Part shown: piece after piece, positions 10,821-19,381 of the stretch | Position numbering within the stretch: position 1 is the first letter of the stretch | Layout: each line of letters starts with the position of its first letter | Assembly (NCBI RefSeq): GCF_016862395.1 | Contig: NZ_BOMW01000045.1 | Span: forward strand, 1-64,000 | Origin: Actinoplanes siamensis | GTDB lineage: Bacteria; Actinomycetota; Actinomycetes; Mycobacteriales; Micromonosporaceae | DNA length: 64,000 bases | Reading direction: 5' to 3' | Position numbers and translations under genes: made by a program | The notes under the pieces: model-generated | Told to the model about the DNA's origin: nothing | Seen by the model: the letters and a program-made list of their open reading frames with translations, nothing else | The model's database searches: none

Positions 10821-10853
10821 CGGGTCCGCTCCCGGGTTTCACTGATCATCGGG

Positions 10854-12377
10854 TCAGCTCCTGGTGAACATGGCGAGCATGCGGCGGGTCACCGCGAAGC
10901 CGCCGAAGACGTTGATGCTGGCCAGCAGGATCGCGGCCAGCGACAGCGCGGTGATCACCGGACCGCCGTGCCCGAGTTGCAGGAGAGCGCCCACCACGAT
11001 GATCCCGGAGATCGCGTTGGTGACCGACATCAACGGCGTGTGCAGGGCGTGGTGCACCTGCCCGATCACGTAGTAACCGATCACGATGGCCAGCGCGAAG
11101 ACCGTCAGATGTCCGCGAAGGGCCACCGGCGACAGCGCCGTCAGCAGGAACAGCACGGCCGCGCCCGCGGCGACCAGGGGCAGGCCGCGGCTCCGGCTCG
11201 CGGCCTGCGGCCCGGCCTTCGCCTCGACCGGGGCGGGCGGCGGCGTGGCCGGGGTCGCCGAGACCGGCACGGGAGGCGGTGGCCAGGTCAATTGCCCCTG
11301 GTGTACGACGGTTATCGACCGTTGTACGACGTCGTCGAGGTCGAGGACGAGTTCCCCGTCCCGCCCCGGGGTCATCAGTTTGACCAGGTTCACCAGGTTC
11401 GTGCCGTACAACTGGGAGGCCTGCGCCGGCAGCCGCCCGGCCAGGTCGGTGTAGCCGATGATGGTCACCCCGTGCTCCGTGGTCACCACCTCGCCGGGGA
11501 CCGTGCCCTCGACGTTCCCGCCGTTCGCGGCCGCCAGGTCGACGATCACGCTGCCCGGCCTCATGCTGGCCACCATGGGCGCGGTGATCAGCCGGGGCGC
11601 CGGCTTGCCGGGGATCAGCGCGGTGGTGATGACGATGTCCACGTCGGCGCACTGCTCGGCGTAGAGTTGCGCGGCCCGCTCGTTGTAGTCCTCGGACATC
11701 TGCTTGGCGTACCCGGTCGCGGAGACCTCGACGTCCGCGGCCCGCACCGCGAGATACTCGCCGCCCAGCGACTTGACCTGGTCGGCCACCTCCGGCCGGG
11801 GGTCGGTGGCGCGGACCACCGCGCCCAGGCTGCCGGCCGCCCCGATCGCCGCGAGACCCGCCACCCCGACGCCGGCGACCAGCACCTTCGCCGGCGGCAC
11901 CTTGCCGGCCGCGGTGACCTGGCCGGTGAAGAACCGGCCGAAGGCGTGTGCCGCCTCGACCACCGCGCGGTAGCCGGCGATGTTGGCCATCGACGACAGC
12001 ACGTCCAGTGACTGGGCCCGGGAGATCCGCGGCACCGCGTCCATCGAGAGCACGGTGATCGGCCGCCGGGCGAGATCCCGGACCAGTTCCTCGTCCAGCC
12101 GTGGGTTGAAGACGCCGACCAGCGTCGCGCCGGCCTTGAGCCGATCCAGCCGGGCGGCGTCGGGCGCGTTGATCGTGAAGAGGACGTCTGCCGCGTACGG
12201 GTCGCCGACCGTCGCGCCGGCGTCCACGTAGGCCGCGTCCGAGAACGACGCGCGGCGGCCGGCGCCGGGCTCCACCACCACGTCGTACCCGAGCGCGAGC
12301 AGCTGCCCCACGGTCGCCGGAGTGGCCGCGACCCGTCTCTCTCCCGGGTCACCCTCCCCCAGAACCCCGATGATCAT
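10854..12377 (-). CDS. pntA: NAD(P) transhydrogenase subunit alpha
   Basis: Predicted 507 residues, matching the undivided E. coli-type alpha subunit (510) and unlike the split PntAA/PntAB of some bacteria. The N-terminal 370 residues form the NAD(H)-binding domain I: GEGDPGERRVAATP, a Rossmann loop VAGVGVAGLAAIGAAGSLGA, and RPEVADQVKSLGGEYL. After a Pro/Ala linker there are about four membrane helices (LTVFALAIVIGYYVIGQVHH, ISGIIVVGALLQLG, ALSLAAILLASINVFGGF). It is the first gene of the pntAB operon and divergent from hicB across 280 bases without a gene. Confidence 0.96.
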   Translation of the reverse strand: MIIGVLGEGDPGERRVAATPATVGQLLALGYDVVVEPGAGRRASFSDAAYVDAGATVGDPYAADVLFTINAPDAARLDRLKAGATLVGVFNPRLDEELVRDLARRPITVLSMDAVPRISRAQSLDVLSSMANIAGYRAVVEAAHAFGRFFTGQVTAAGKVPPAKVLVAGVGVAGLAAIGAAGSLGAVVRATDPRPEVADQVKSLGGEYLAVRAADVEVSATGYAKQMSEDYNERAAQLYAEQCADVDIVITTALIPGKPAPRLITAPMVASMRPGSVIVDLAAANGGNVEGTVPGEVVTTEHGVTIIGYTDLAGRLPAQASQLYGTNLVNLVKLMTPGRDGELVLDLDDVVQRSITVVHQGQLTWPPPPVPVSATPATPPPAPVEAKAGPQAASRSRGLPLVAAGAAVLFLLTALSPVALRGHLTVFALAIVIGYYVIGQVHHALHTPLMSVTNAISGIIVVGALLQLGHGGPVITALSLAAILLASINVFGGFAVTRRMLAMFTRS

Positions 12378-12657
12378 CGATCGCCCCCTCTTGTTACCAG
12401 CGGGTAGCTTAGCGTCTCGCCATGACCGCTGTCACACCCAATCTTCACTCCGCCTACCGGCGGCCACCGAGACAACTCACCGAGTAACCGGCTCAGCGGT
12501 GCTGAACTCAGGAGAAATACGTCAGGAGTGGAGGTGCTCGCTGTTCATGTGAACTCCAGGGACACAGGCTCGTCAGTTACGGACTTTCTCGGGAAGCCGG
12601 GCATCGTCGACCATCACCTAGGATGGGAGGACCGAGCGTGATCAGCGGGAGACACCA

Positions 12658-12870
12658 ATGACGCGAACACTGACCGCCGCAGTTCACCAGGAAGATGACT
12701 GGTTCGTTGCGAGGTGCCTGGAACTCGACGTGGCGAGCCAAGGGGAGTCACTGGAACAGGCTCTGACGAACCTCCGAGAAGCGGTAGAGCTGTATCTGGA
12801 GCAGGTGTCCCAGCCGCAGATCGAGGCGACGCCGTTCGTAACTGCCTTCCAGATCGCCTCGGCGGCATGA
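12658..12870 (+). CDS. hicB: HicB-family antitoxin
   Basis: Predicted 70 residues with the partial RNase H-like fold typical of short HicB antitoxins: LTAAVHQEDDWFVARCLELDVASQGESLEQALTNLREAVELYL. It should bind and neutralise HicA. It lacks an obvious C-terminal DNA-binding helix set, so autoregulation is uncertain. A GGGAGA ribosome site sits 4-5 bases before the ATG and a TAGGAT box (12619-12624) could be a -10 element. The stop overlaps the hicA ATG by four bases, and antitoxin precedes toxin, the reverse of the E. coli hicAB order. Confidence 0.88.
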   Translation: MTRTLTAAVHQEDDWFVARCLELDVASQGESLEQALTNLREAVELYLEQVSQPQIEATPFVTAFQIASAA

Positions 12871-13091
12871 GCCCCGCTCTGGCTGATCTCCCTCTCCGCA
12901 AGGTAGTAGCCGCCCTCACCAAGGCGGGATTCATCCACGTTCGCACCAAAGGCGGCCACGCCGTCTATCAGCACCCGAACGGCCGCGTCGTGGTGATCCC
13001 ACAACACCCGACGGTCAAGCGCGGAACGCTCGCCTCGATCATCCGACAAGCCGGCCTGACCACCGCCGAATTTCAGCAGCTACTGCGATAG
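12867..13091 (+). CDS. hicA: HicA-family mRNA interferase toxin
   Basis: Predicted 74 residues with a dsRBD-like fold: PLRKVVAALTKAGFIHVRTK, then GGHAVYQHP with the catalytic histidine at position 31, then VVVIPQHPTVKRGTLASIIRQAGL. HicA toxins cleave RNA independently of the ribosome. All key positions look intact, so the toxin is probably active when freed. It starts inside the hicB stop (ATGA). It is convergent with ssrA, whose 3' end is 257 bases away; E. coli HicA is reported to cleave tmRNA as well as mRNA. Confidence 0.9.
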   Translation: MSPALADLPLRKVVAALTKAGFIHVRTKGGHAVYQHPNGRVVVIPQHPTVKRGTLASIIRQAGLTTAEFQQLLR

Positions 13092-13298
13092 CGGCCTGCA
13101 AGCTCACTTCGCGAGCCGGACCAGCGGCGAAGCGGGACGGTCCGAGCATCCGCATTGCCTGCGTCCCGAGCTGCTACTTGACGACGCCGATGATGCCGGT
13201 CACCGTGCCGATGACTCCGCTGACGGTCGCCTACTTCGCAGAGGCGCCCACCGCCATGCGCGATTCTGCGGGCTCGGCAGTCGGTTAGGTAAACCGAA

Positions 13299-13339
13299 CG
13301 GCCCCATGGCCCTCGCGTAACGCGTGGGCCATGGGGCCG
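13299..13339 (-). terminator. Hairpin terminating ssrA
   Basis: Arms CGGCCCCATGGCCC (13299-13312) and GGGCCATGGGGCCG (13326-13339) pair perfectly around a short loop. It lies 9 bases past the tmRNA 3' end on the reverse strand and is followed there by a moderately T-rich stretch, so it probably ends ssrA transcription; it could also stop readthrough from hicA. Confidence 0.65.
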
Positions 13340-13347
13340 CCTGCCAG

Positions 13348-13726
13348 TGGAGGTGCCGGGAATCGAACCCGGGTCCTTCGTTGTTTTGTCAGGGCTTCTC
13401 CGAGCGCAGCTCACTAAGTCCCTACTCGGCCCTCCGGCTCACGTGAGCGAGTCCGGACGACGGGCCCAGTCGCTGATTGATCTCGCCGCACGGTCCCCGC
13501 GACCGGGACCGATTGGCCAGCCTCCTAGCTGATGCCGGCAACTGGGACGGAGGCGCTCCCAGACCGACAGACCACGCTACTTGCCTCAGGCGGCAAGAGC
13601 GAACTGGTCAGCGTCAAACTTAGAGTTGGCGCTTATAAGTTTCCGACGACCGATTCTCGAGACGACGTCGGCTTCCTCGGCTCGCTTCCCCTGTCTCCAC
13701 GTACGAAGTCGAAACCAGTCACCCCC
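13348..13726 (-). ncRNA. ssrA: Transfer-messenger RNA (tmRNA)
   Basis: A 379-base tmRNA. The 5' end GGGGGTGACTGGTTTCGACTTC and the 3' TTCGATTCCCGGCACCTCCA form the tRNA-like domain with acceptor pairing GGGGGTG/CACCTCC. The tag frame at 13586-13630 encodes ANSKFDADQFALAA and a stop, ending in the usual protease signal ALAA. CCA is not encoded. It tags stalled nascent proteins together with SmpB, whose gene is 840 bases upstream on the same strand. A TAAGAT box at 13752-13757 overlapping the CBM2 gene stop is a possible -10 element. Confidence 0.97.
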
Positions 13727-13754
13727 TGGACAGTTTTAACTCTGCCCGGCAATC

Positions 13755-14456
13755 TTAGCTCACCTTGCAGGAGCCACCAGTCACCGTGCACCCCGTGGGC
13801 CTGAGCTGCCGGTTCGTCCGTTTGTCGGACTGGAACCCGACGGTGATGCTGCTGTTGCCGGCGAGCGGCGAGCGGCCGCGGACGACGATCTGGTTGCCGT
13901 TGACCGACGCCGAGGCGTTCCAGGCGCCGCGGATGGCGAGGCCGGAGCCGGACGGGTAGCTCAAGGTGATCGAGAAGTCGTGGGGCTGGGAGCCGCTGTT
14001 GGTCACCTTCAGCGCGGCGATGAAGCCGTTGTTCCAGTTGGCGCTGGTGGAGTAGGTGACGTCCAGGTCCTTGGCGGCCGGCGCCGTGGTCGTCTTCGTG
14101 ACGCTCGGCTTCGGGCTCGCCGAGGTCTTCGACGGCTTCGGGGAGGCCGAGGTCTTCGACGGCGTGGCGGACGCGGACGCCGAGGCCGACGGGGACGCCG
14201 AGGGCGACCCGGGGACCGACGCCGGGACGGAGGCCGTCGTGGACTCGGGCACCAGCGGGAGCGCCGAGGACTCGGCGGCCGCGCGCAGGTCCGCGGAGGG
14301 CTGCACGAGAACAGCGTCGCGGGACGGTTCCGCGCCGCCGCCGGCGTGAACCGCGATGAAGACCACGAGGGCGACAAGGATGGCGCCGGCGAGGCCGAAG
14401 ACCCCGCGGGCGATGAAGAACTGGCGGTCCCGGTGCTTGGACTTGGTGGTGGACAA
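13755..14456 (-). CDS. Membrane-anchored protein with C-terminal CBM2 cellulose-binding domain
   Basis: Predicted 233 residues. A short basic N-terminus is followed by one hydrophobic helix at about 17-36 (GVFGLAGAILVALVVFIAVH) without a clear cleavage site, so a type II membrane anchor is likely. Residues about 70-125 are a Ser/Pro/Thr/Lys linker with SASPKPSKT repeats. The last 100 residues are a family 2 carbohydrate-binding module (NWNNGFIAALKVTNSG, FSITLSYPSGSGLAIRGAWN, closing Cys pair at CTVTGGSC), which binds cellulose or chitin-like polymers. No catalytic domain is present. It sits between smpB and ssrA on the same strand. Confidence 0.88.
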   Translation of the reverse strand: MSTTKSKHRDRQFFIARGVFGLAGAILVALVVFIAVHAGGGAEPSRDAVLVQPSADLRAAAESSALPLVPESTTASVPASVPGSPSASPSASASASATPSKTSASPKPSKTSASPKPSVTKTTTAPAAKDLDVTYSTSANWNNGFIAALKVTNSGSQPHDFSITLSYPSGSGLAIRGAWNASASVNGNQIVVRGRSPLAGNSSITVGFQSDKRTNRQLRPTGCTVTGGSCKVS

Positions 14457-14566
14457 CGGCCGGTCTCCTCGAGGAAGAGTCGAGTCGAAGAAGAAGAGCG
14501 GGAGCGCGCCCGCGGATCACCGCGGGCGGGGTGCGATCAAAGAGTCTGGCCGCGCAGAATACCCCG

Positions 14567-15043
14567 TCAGCCCATGCCTTTGGCACGGCGGCCCAGGGCG
14601 CGGTTGATCTCTTTTTTCGCGTCCCGCTCGGCCATGTCCTGACGCTTGTCGTAGCTCTTCTTGCCCTTGGCGACGCCGAGCTCGACCTTCGCGTACCCGT
14701 TCTGGAAGTAGATCGAGAGCGGGACCAGGGTGATGCCGTCGTCGCGCAGCTTCCCCATCATCCGGTGGATCTCGTCGCGCTTGAGCAGCAGCTTGCGGAC
14801 CCGCCGGGGCTCGTGGTTGGTCCAGGTGCCCTGCGAGTACTCCGGGATGTGCAGGCCGTGCAGGAAGATCTCGCCGCCGCTCTCGTGGCCGAACGCGTCG
14901 ACCAGCGAGGCCCGGCCGGCGCGCAGCGACTTCACCTCGGTGCCGGTGAGCACCATGCCGGCCTCGTAGGTGTCGGTGATGGTGTAGTCGTGGTGCGCCT
15001 TGCGGTTGGAGGCGACGAGCTTACGCCCCTGTTCGCGTGGCAT
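14567..15043 (-). CDS. smpB: SsrA-binding protein SmpB
   Basis: Predicted 158 residues, normal length. Conserved segments include NRKAHHDYTITDTYEAGMVLTG, the GTEVKSLRAGR core, DAF and the basic tail KGKKSYDKRQDMAERDAKKEI that enters the ribosomal decoding site. It carries tmRNA to stalled ribosomes. The ATG at 15043 has a GGAG site 7-8 bases upstream and gives the standard N-terminus; a longer in-frame extension is not supported. It follows the M23 peptidase gene by 53 bases and precedes the CBM2 gene and ssrA. Confidence 0.97.
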   Translation of the reverse strand: MPREQGRKLVASNRKAHHDYTITDTYEAGMVLTGTEVKSLRAGRASLVDAFGHESGGEIFLHGLHIPEYSQGTWTNHEPRRVRKLLLKRDEIHRMMGKLRDDGITLVPLSIYFQNGYAKVELGVAKGKKSYDKRQDMAERDAKKEINRALGRRAKGMG

Positions 15044-15096
15044 ACCGAGGACTCCTTCGACACCGGGGATCCAACTGGTCGATCTTAGCTCGCGGT

Positions 15097-16341
15097 TCAA
15101 CAGAGGCAGGGAGGCAGGTAATTCAGCGGATTCCGGGGCACACCACCGAAACGGGTCTCGAAATGCAGGTGTGCGCCGGTGGACGCGCCGGTACTCCCGA
15201 CCAGACCGATGATCTCACCCTGCCGGACGTACTCGCCGACGTGGACGTAGATCCGGGACTGATGGCCGTAACAGGTGGAGAAGCCGGCACCCATGACCCG
15301 CCCGTGGCTGACGCACGTGTAGTTGCCGTATCCACCGTTCCACCCGGCCTGGATCACCCGGCCGGCCGCCGCGGCACGGATCGGGGTGCCGGATCCGGCC
15401 GCGAAGTCGGTGCCCGCGTGCAACTGCCAGACCCGGTAGTACGGGTCGTACCGGTTGCCGAAGTCGCTGCTCTTCCAGCCCTGCACGGGCATCAGCAGCC
15501 GGCCGCGGTACTGCCTGGAGTAGCCGGAGCGGGCCTCCCAGCCGCGCATGCTGGAGCGGATCTTGCGTTCCGCGGCGAGCGCCGCACGGTACTGGGCGAG
15601 CACGGTCTCCCGTTGCGCGTTGGCCGCGGCCAGCGCCGCCCGCCGGGCCAGCACCAGCTGGTACACGTCGCGCCGGGCCTGGACCGCCTCGGCCTGGGCG
15701 GCCTGCGCGGCGCGCAGCCTGCCGGCCGCCTCGGCCTCGGCCGCCTCCGCGGACCGTTGGGCCGCGCCGGCCCGGTCCTGGGCGGCACGGGCCTCGCGGC
15801 GGGCGTCGACCAACCGACGTACGTCCTCGTTCTCCTGCCGCACCATCTCGTCCACCAGGCTCATCCGGTCCATCAGGTCCACCGGGCCACGGGCCGAGAC
15901 GAGCAGGTTGAAGCGGGTGACCGGGCTGCCCATGTAGCTGTTGCGGGCGATCTGGGCGACCCGTTCCCGGGCGCCGGCCACCCGTTCCTGGGCTGCCGCC
16001 CAGTCCGCGGCGACCTGCCGGTAGTTCTGCCGGGCCACCCCGGCGCGGGCCTGGGCGGTGGCGGCCTGCACCCGGGTGGCGACGACGACGCCGCGCGCGA
16101 CTGCCACCCGGTTCTGCGCGGCCGGCAGCGCGGCCGAGGCGACGGCGAGCCGGCGGGCGGCGACGCGCGCGGTGGCCCCGGCGTTCTCCAGGAGCGCCTC
16201 GGCCTCGCGCACCGCCCGCGCGGCCCGGGTGGCGTCGTCCTGGTCGGCCAGCGCCCGGGCGGGCACGGCGAGGGTGAGCGCGACGGCGCTGAGCAGGCAG
16301 AGACAGAGGGTCAACAGCGGGTTCGGGCGGCGGTACCTCAC
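15097..16341 (-). CDS. M23-family murein endopeptidase with coiled-coil domain (EnvC-like)
   Basis: Predicted 414 residues. A signal peptide (LLTLCLCLLSAVALTLAVPARA) is followed by about 230 residues of Ala/Glu/Arg-rich coiled coil, then an M23/LytM domain with HAGTDFAAGSGTPIRAAA and HLHFETRFGG, so both zinc-site His motifs are intact. It should cleave peptidoglycan cross-links outside the membrane. Its position after ftsE-ftsX resembles the EnvC or PcsB arrangement, where FtsX controls a coiled-coil hydrolase; that link is inferred. A strong hairpin at 16399-16432 separates it from ftsX and may uncouple their transcription. Confidence 0.9.
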   Translation of the reverse strand: MRYRRPNPLLTLCLCLLSAVALTLAVPARALADQDDATRAARAVREAEALLENAGATARVAARRLAVASAALPAAQNRVAVARGVVVATRVQAATAQARAGVARQNYRQVAADWAAAQERVAGARERVAQIARNSYMGSPVTRFNLLVSARGPVDLMDRMSLVDEMVRQENEDVRRLVDARREARAAQDRAGAAQRSAEAAEAEAAGRLRAAQAAQAEAVQARRDVYQLVLARRAALAAANAQRETVLAQYRAALAAERKIRSSMRGWEARSGYSRQYRGRLLMPVQGWKSSDFGNRYDPYYRVWQLHAGTDFAAGSGTPIRAAAAGRVIQAGWNGGYGNYTCVSHGRVMGAGFSTCYGHQSRIYVHVGEYVRQGEIIGLVGSTGASTGAHLHFETRFGGVPRNPLNYLPPCLC

Positions 16342-16398
16342 GGGGAGTCACCGTACTCTGACTAAACGCTCGCTTTGCCGTAAACCGCCCGAAGGGCG

Positions 16399-16432
16399 CG
16401 AAGGCCGCGACCCGGCAGGGTCGCGGCCTTCG
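16399..16432 (-). terminator. Perfect 15-bp hairpin after ftsX
   Basis: CGAAGGCCGCGACCC (16399-16413) and its exact complement (16418-16432) enclose a GGCA loop, 22 bases past the ftsX stop. There is no run of T after it. It may terminate or attenuate ftsEX transcripts before the M23 gene. Confidence 0.65.
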
Positions 16433-16453
16433 GCACAAAGGTCTCGGAGAGGG

Positions 16454-17329
16454 TCAGACCTTGAGGTAGAACCGCAGCGTGACCCAGGCGGTCACGGCGC
16501 TGACCAACGCTCCCACACCGGCCAGAAGTGGCAGCATCAGCCAGACGTTGCCGTTCGGCACGGGTGTCAGGATCGCGGTCAGGGCCTGCAGCTTGTTGTC
16601 CAGCAGGACGATCTTGCCGATGAACAGCGCGACGAAACCGAGGATGGCGCCGATCAGGCCGGCGACCACCGCCTCCAGGACGAACGGCGCCTGGATGAAC
16701 CAGTTGGACGCGCCGACCAGTTTCATCACCGCGACTTCTCGGCGCTTGCTGTACGCGGCCACCTGGATCGTGTTGCCGACCAGCAGCAACGCGGCGAAGG
16801 CCATCACCGCCGCGACCACGAGGGACATCAGCTGGACCGAGTTGAAGATGTTGAACACCTTCTGCAGGAGCTCCCGCTGGTCGATGATCCGCTGGACGCC
16901 CGGCTCGCCGTCGAGACTCTTGGCGAACGAGTCGTAGTCCTCCGGGTTCTTCAGCTTCACCCGGAACGACTCGGGCAGACTGTCCGCGTTCACGGCGGCC
17001 ACGAAGTCGGGCGAGTCCTGGTAGAGCACCTTGAAGCGCTCGAGCGCCTGCTCCTTGGTCTCGTGGTTGGACTCCTTGACCAGCGGGTCGCTCTTGATCT
17101 TGCCTTCGATGGCTGCGATCTGACCCTCGGTCACATTGTCAGCCAGGAAGATCGAGACCTCGATCTCGCCGTAGTAGAAGTCCTTCATCCGGTCGACCTG
17201 CAGGTACATCAGCACGCTGGCGCCCAGCATGGTCAACGAGACCGACATGGTGATGATCATGGCGACAGTCATCGTGACGTTCCGCCACAGGCCCACCAGG
17301 ACCTCGTTGAGGACGTACTTCACGCGCAT
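16454..17329 (-). CDS. ftsX: Cell division protein FtsX
   Basis: Predicted 291 residues with the FtsX layout: N-terminal helix (VTMTVAMIITMSVSLTMLGASV), an extracellular domain of roughly 120 residues (VSIFLADNVTEGQ onward), then three more membrane helices (MSLVVAAVMAFAALLLVGNT, AVVAGLIGAILGFVALFIGK, LLAGVGALVSAVTAWVTL). With FtsE it forms an ABC-type complex at the septum that switches cell-wall hydrolases. A GGAAGGA site precedes the ATG. It follows ftsE by 66 bases. Confidence 0.96.
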   Translation of the reverse strand: MRVKYVLNEVLVGLWRNVTMTVAMIITMSVSLTMLGASVLMYLQVDRMKDFYYGEIEVSIFLADNVTEGQIAAIEGKIKSDPLVKESNHETKEQALERFKVLYQDSPDFVAAVNADSLPESFRVKLKNPEDYDSFAKSLDGEPGVQRIIDQRELLQKVFNIFNSVQLMSLVVAAVMAFAALLLVGNTIQVAAYSKRREVAVMKLVGASNWFIQAPFVLEAVVAGLIGAILGFVALFIGKIVLLDNKLQALTAILTPVPNGNVWLMLPLLAGVGALVSAVTAWVTLRFYLKV

Positions 17330-17395
17330 CGGGGGGATCCTTCCAGGACTCCGCGTGGTGCTGCTTCAGCGTTGAACATGTGGGCGGAGCGGGTC

Positions 17396-18076
17396 TCAGC
17401 CGTAGACACCGCGGGCCTGGTCACGGACGATCCGTCCGCTCTCGATCTCGATGACGCGACGGCGCATCTGGTTGACGATGTTGGAGTCGTGCGTGACCAT
17501 CACGACCGTCGTGCCGGTCCGGTTGATCCGGTCCAGCAGCCGCATGATCTCGATGGACGTGTCCGGGTCGAGGTTACCGGTGGGCTCGTCGGCGAGCAGG
17601 ATCAGCGGCCGGTTCACGAAGGCCCGGGCCACCGCGACACGCTGCTGCTCACCACCCGAGAGCTCGTGCGGGTACCGGTGTTCCTTGCCACCGAGGCCGA
17701 CCAGCTCGAGGACCTCGGGAACGACGCGCCGGGCGACCGCCTTCGTCTTGCCGATCACCTCGAGGGCGAACGCGACGTTCTCGTACGCGGTGCGGTTGGG
17801 CAGCAGCCGGAAGTCCTGGAACACACAGCCGATGGAGCGGCGGAAATGCGGGATCTTCCAGGACCGCAGCGAAGTGACGTCCTTGGCGTTCACGACAACT
17901 TTGCCGTTGGTCGCCTGGACCTCCTTCAGCAGCAGCTTGATGATCGTCGACTTACCGGAACCGGAGGGGCCGATGAAGAAGACGAACTCACCCTTCTCGA
18001 TCCCGACGCTGACATTGTCCAACGACGGCCGAGACGCCTTCGGATACGTCTTCGTCACGTTCTCGAGCTGAATCAC
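17396..18076 (-). CDS. ftsE: Cell division ATP-binding protein FtsE
   Basis: Predicted 226 residues. Walker A is GPSGSGKST at 36-44, the ABC signature is LSGGEQQRVAVARA, and Walker B is ILLADEPTGNLD with a downstream switch His (VVMVTHDSN). FtsE hydrolyses ATP on the cytosolic face and drives FtsX. The GTG at 18076 yields the family's normal beginning VIQLENVTKTYP; an in-frame ATG at 18118 would add 14 residues with no matching feature. Upstream the gap to prfB is 140 bases. Confidence 0.95.
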   Translation of the reverse strand: MIQLENVTKTYPKASRPSLDNVSVGIEKGEFVFFIGPSGSGKSTIIKLLLKEVQATNGKVVVNAKDVTSLRSWKIPHFRRSIGCVFQDFRLLPNRTAYENVAFALEVIGKTKAVARRVVPEVLELVGLGGKEHRYPHELSGGEQQRVAVARAFVNRPLILLADEPTGNLDPDTSIEIMRLLDRINRTGTTVVMVTHDSNIVNQMRRRVIEIESGRIVRDQARGVYG

Positions 18077-18216
18077 GGGACTGGAGTCTACGCGGTGTAA
18101 CGAAATCGCCAAGCCCACCGGGGTCGGGAATCTTCGCCACCTGCGGCAACAACAAAACGGTGCGACTCTGGCCTGACCGAGCGTTCAGACAGAGTCGCTC
18201 ACCGTGATGAATCCCG

Positions 18217-19329
18217 TCAGACGGCTACCTGATTCTGCTTGCGCCACCGGATCCCGGCCTCGATGAAACCGTCCAGGTCGCCGTCGAAGACCGACGACGG
18301 GTTGCCGGTCTCGTGCTCAGTGCGCAAATCCTTCACCATCTGGTACGGGTGCAACACGTACGAACGCATCTGGTCGCCCCACGAGCCGGTGGTGTCCTGC
18401 TTCAGGCCGGCCAGCTTGGCCTCCTCCTCCTGACGCTTGCGCTCCAGGAGCCGGGCCTGCAGGACGCGCATCGCGGACGCCTTGTTCTGCAGCTGCGACT
18501 TCTCGTTCTGGCAGGTGACGACGATGCCCGTGGGAATGTGCGTCAGGCGGACGGCCGAGTCGGTGGTGTTGACGCTCTGACCACCCGGGCCGGACGACCG
18601 GTACACGTCGACGCGGATCTCGTTCTCCGGGATGTCGATGTGGTCGGTCTGCTCCACCACCGGCATCACCTCGACACCGGCGAAGCTGGTCTGCCGGCGG
18701 CCCTGGTTGTCGAACGGACTGATCCGGACCAGCCGGTGGGTGCCGGACTCGACGCTCAGGGTGCCGAACGCGTACGGCACCTTGACCGTGAAGGTGGCCG
18801 ACTTGAGGCCCGCCTCCTCCGCGTACGACGTGTCGTAGACCTCGGTCGGGTACCCGTGGCGCTCCGCCCACCGCAGATACATCCGCATCAGCATCTCGGC
18901 GAAGTCGGCCGCGTCCACCCCGCCGGCCCCGGCGCGGATCGCCACCAGCGCCTCGCGGGAGTCGTACTCCCCGGAGAGGAGGGTGCGGACCTCCATCTCC
19001 TCGATCGCCTTGGTGAGCGTGGCGATCTCCTCGCCGACCTCGGCGATCGAGCCGGCGTCCCCCTCGTCCTCGGCCATCTCCAGCAGCAACCCCGCGTCGT
19101 CGAGACGGGTGCGCAGCCGCTCCAGCTTGGAGATCTCGCCGGCGACGTACGACAGACGGCTGTTGACCTCCTGCGCCCGCGCCTGGTCGTCCCAGAGGTC
19201 GGGCGCGGATGCCTGCTCCTCGAGCTCCGCCTTGTCGCGGCGCAGCTTGTCGACGTCCAGGACGGTCTCGATGTTGCGGAGGGTGGCGTCGAGCGCTTTG
19301 AGTTGCTCGGGGAAGTCGGCAGCGGTCAC
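18217..19329 (-). CDS. prfB: Peptide chain release factor 2
   Basis: Predicted 370 residues. The RF2 codon-recognition tripeptide SPF is at 204-206 and the GGQ hydrolysis motif at 249-251 (SSGPGGQSVNTT). It ends translation at UGA and UAA. The reading frame is continuous, so the autoregulatory +1 frameshift found in many bacteria is absent, as is usual for high-GC actinobacteria. The GTG at 19329 is the likely start (VTAADFPEQLKAL); an upstream ATG at 19380 would add a Pro-rich stretch. prfB lies 52 bases after the PadR gene and 140 before ftsE. Confidence 0.96.
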   Translation of the reverse strand: MTAADFPEQLKALDATLRNIETVLDVDKLRRDKAELEEQASAPDLWDDQARAQEVNSRLSYVAGEISKLERLRTRLDDAGLLLEMAEDEGDAGSIAEVGEEIATLTKAIEEMEVRTLLSGEYDSREALVAIRAGAGGVDAADFAEMLMRMYLRWAERHGYPTEVYDTSYAEEAGLKSATFTVKVPYAFGTLSVESGTHRLVRISPFDNQGRRQTSFAGVEVMPVVEQTDHIDIPENEIRVDVYRSSGPGGQSVNTTDSAVRLTHIPTGIVVTCQNEKSQLQNKASAMRVLQARLLERKRQEEEAKLAGLKQDTTGSWGDQMRSYVLHPYQMVKDLRTEHETGNPSSVFDGDLDGFIEAGIRWRKQNQVAV

Positions 19330-19381
19330 GACACCCAAGTTTACGCCGCCCGGCCAGATGGCTGGCCGGGGCGTCCGCAAC

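Noticed and set aside
13174..13230. Short reverse-strand frame coding a Val/Gly/Thr-rich hydrophobic peptide (TVSGVIGTVTGIIGVVK)
   Set aside because: It lies directly between two stop codons with no start and no ribosome site; at most a peptide-gene remnant.
13073..13414. Reverse-strand frame over the ssrA 3' end
   Set aside because: The sequence is tmRNA and its terminator.
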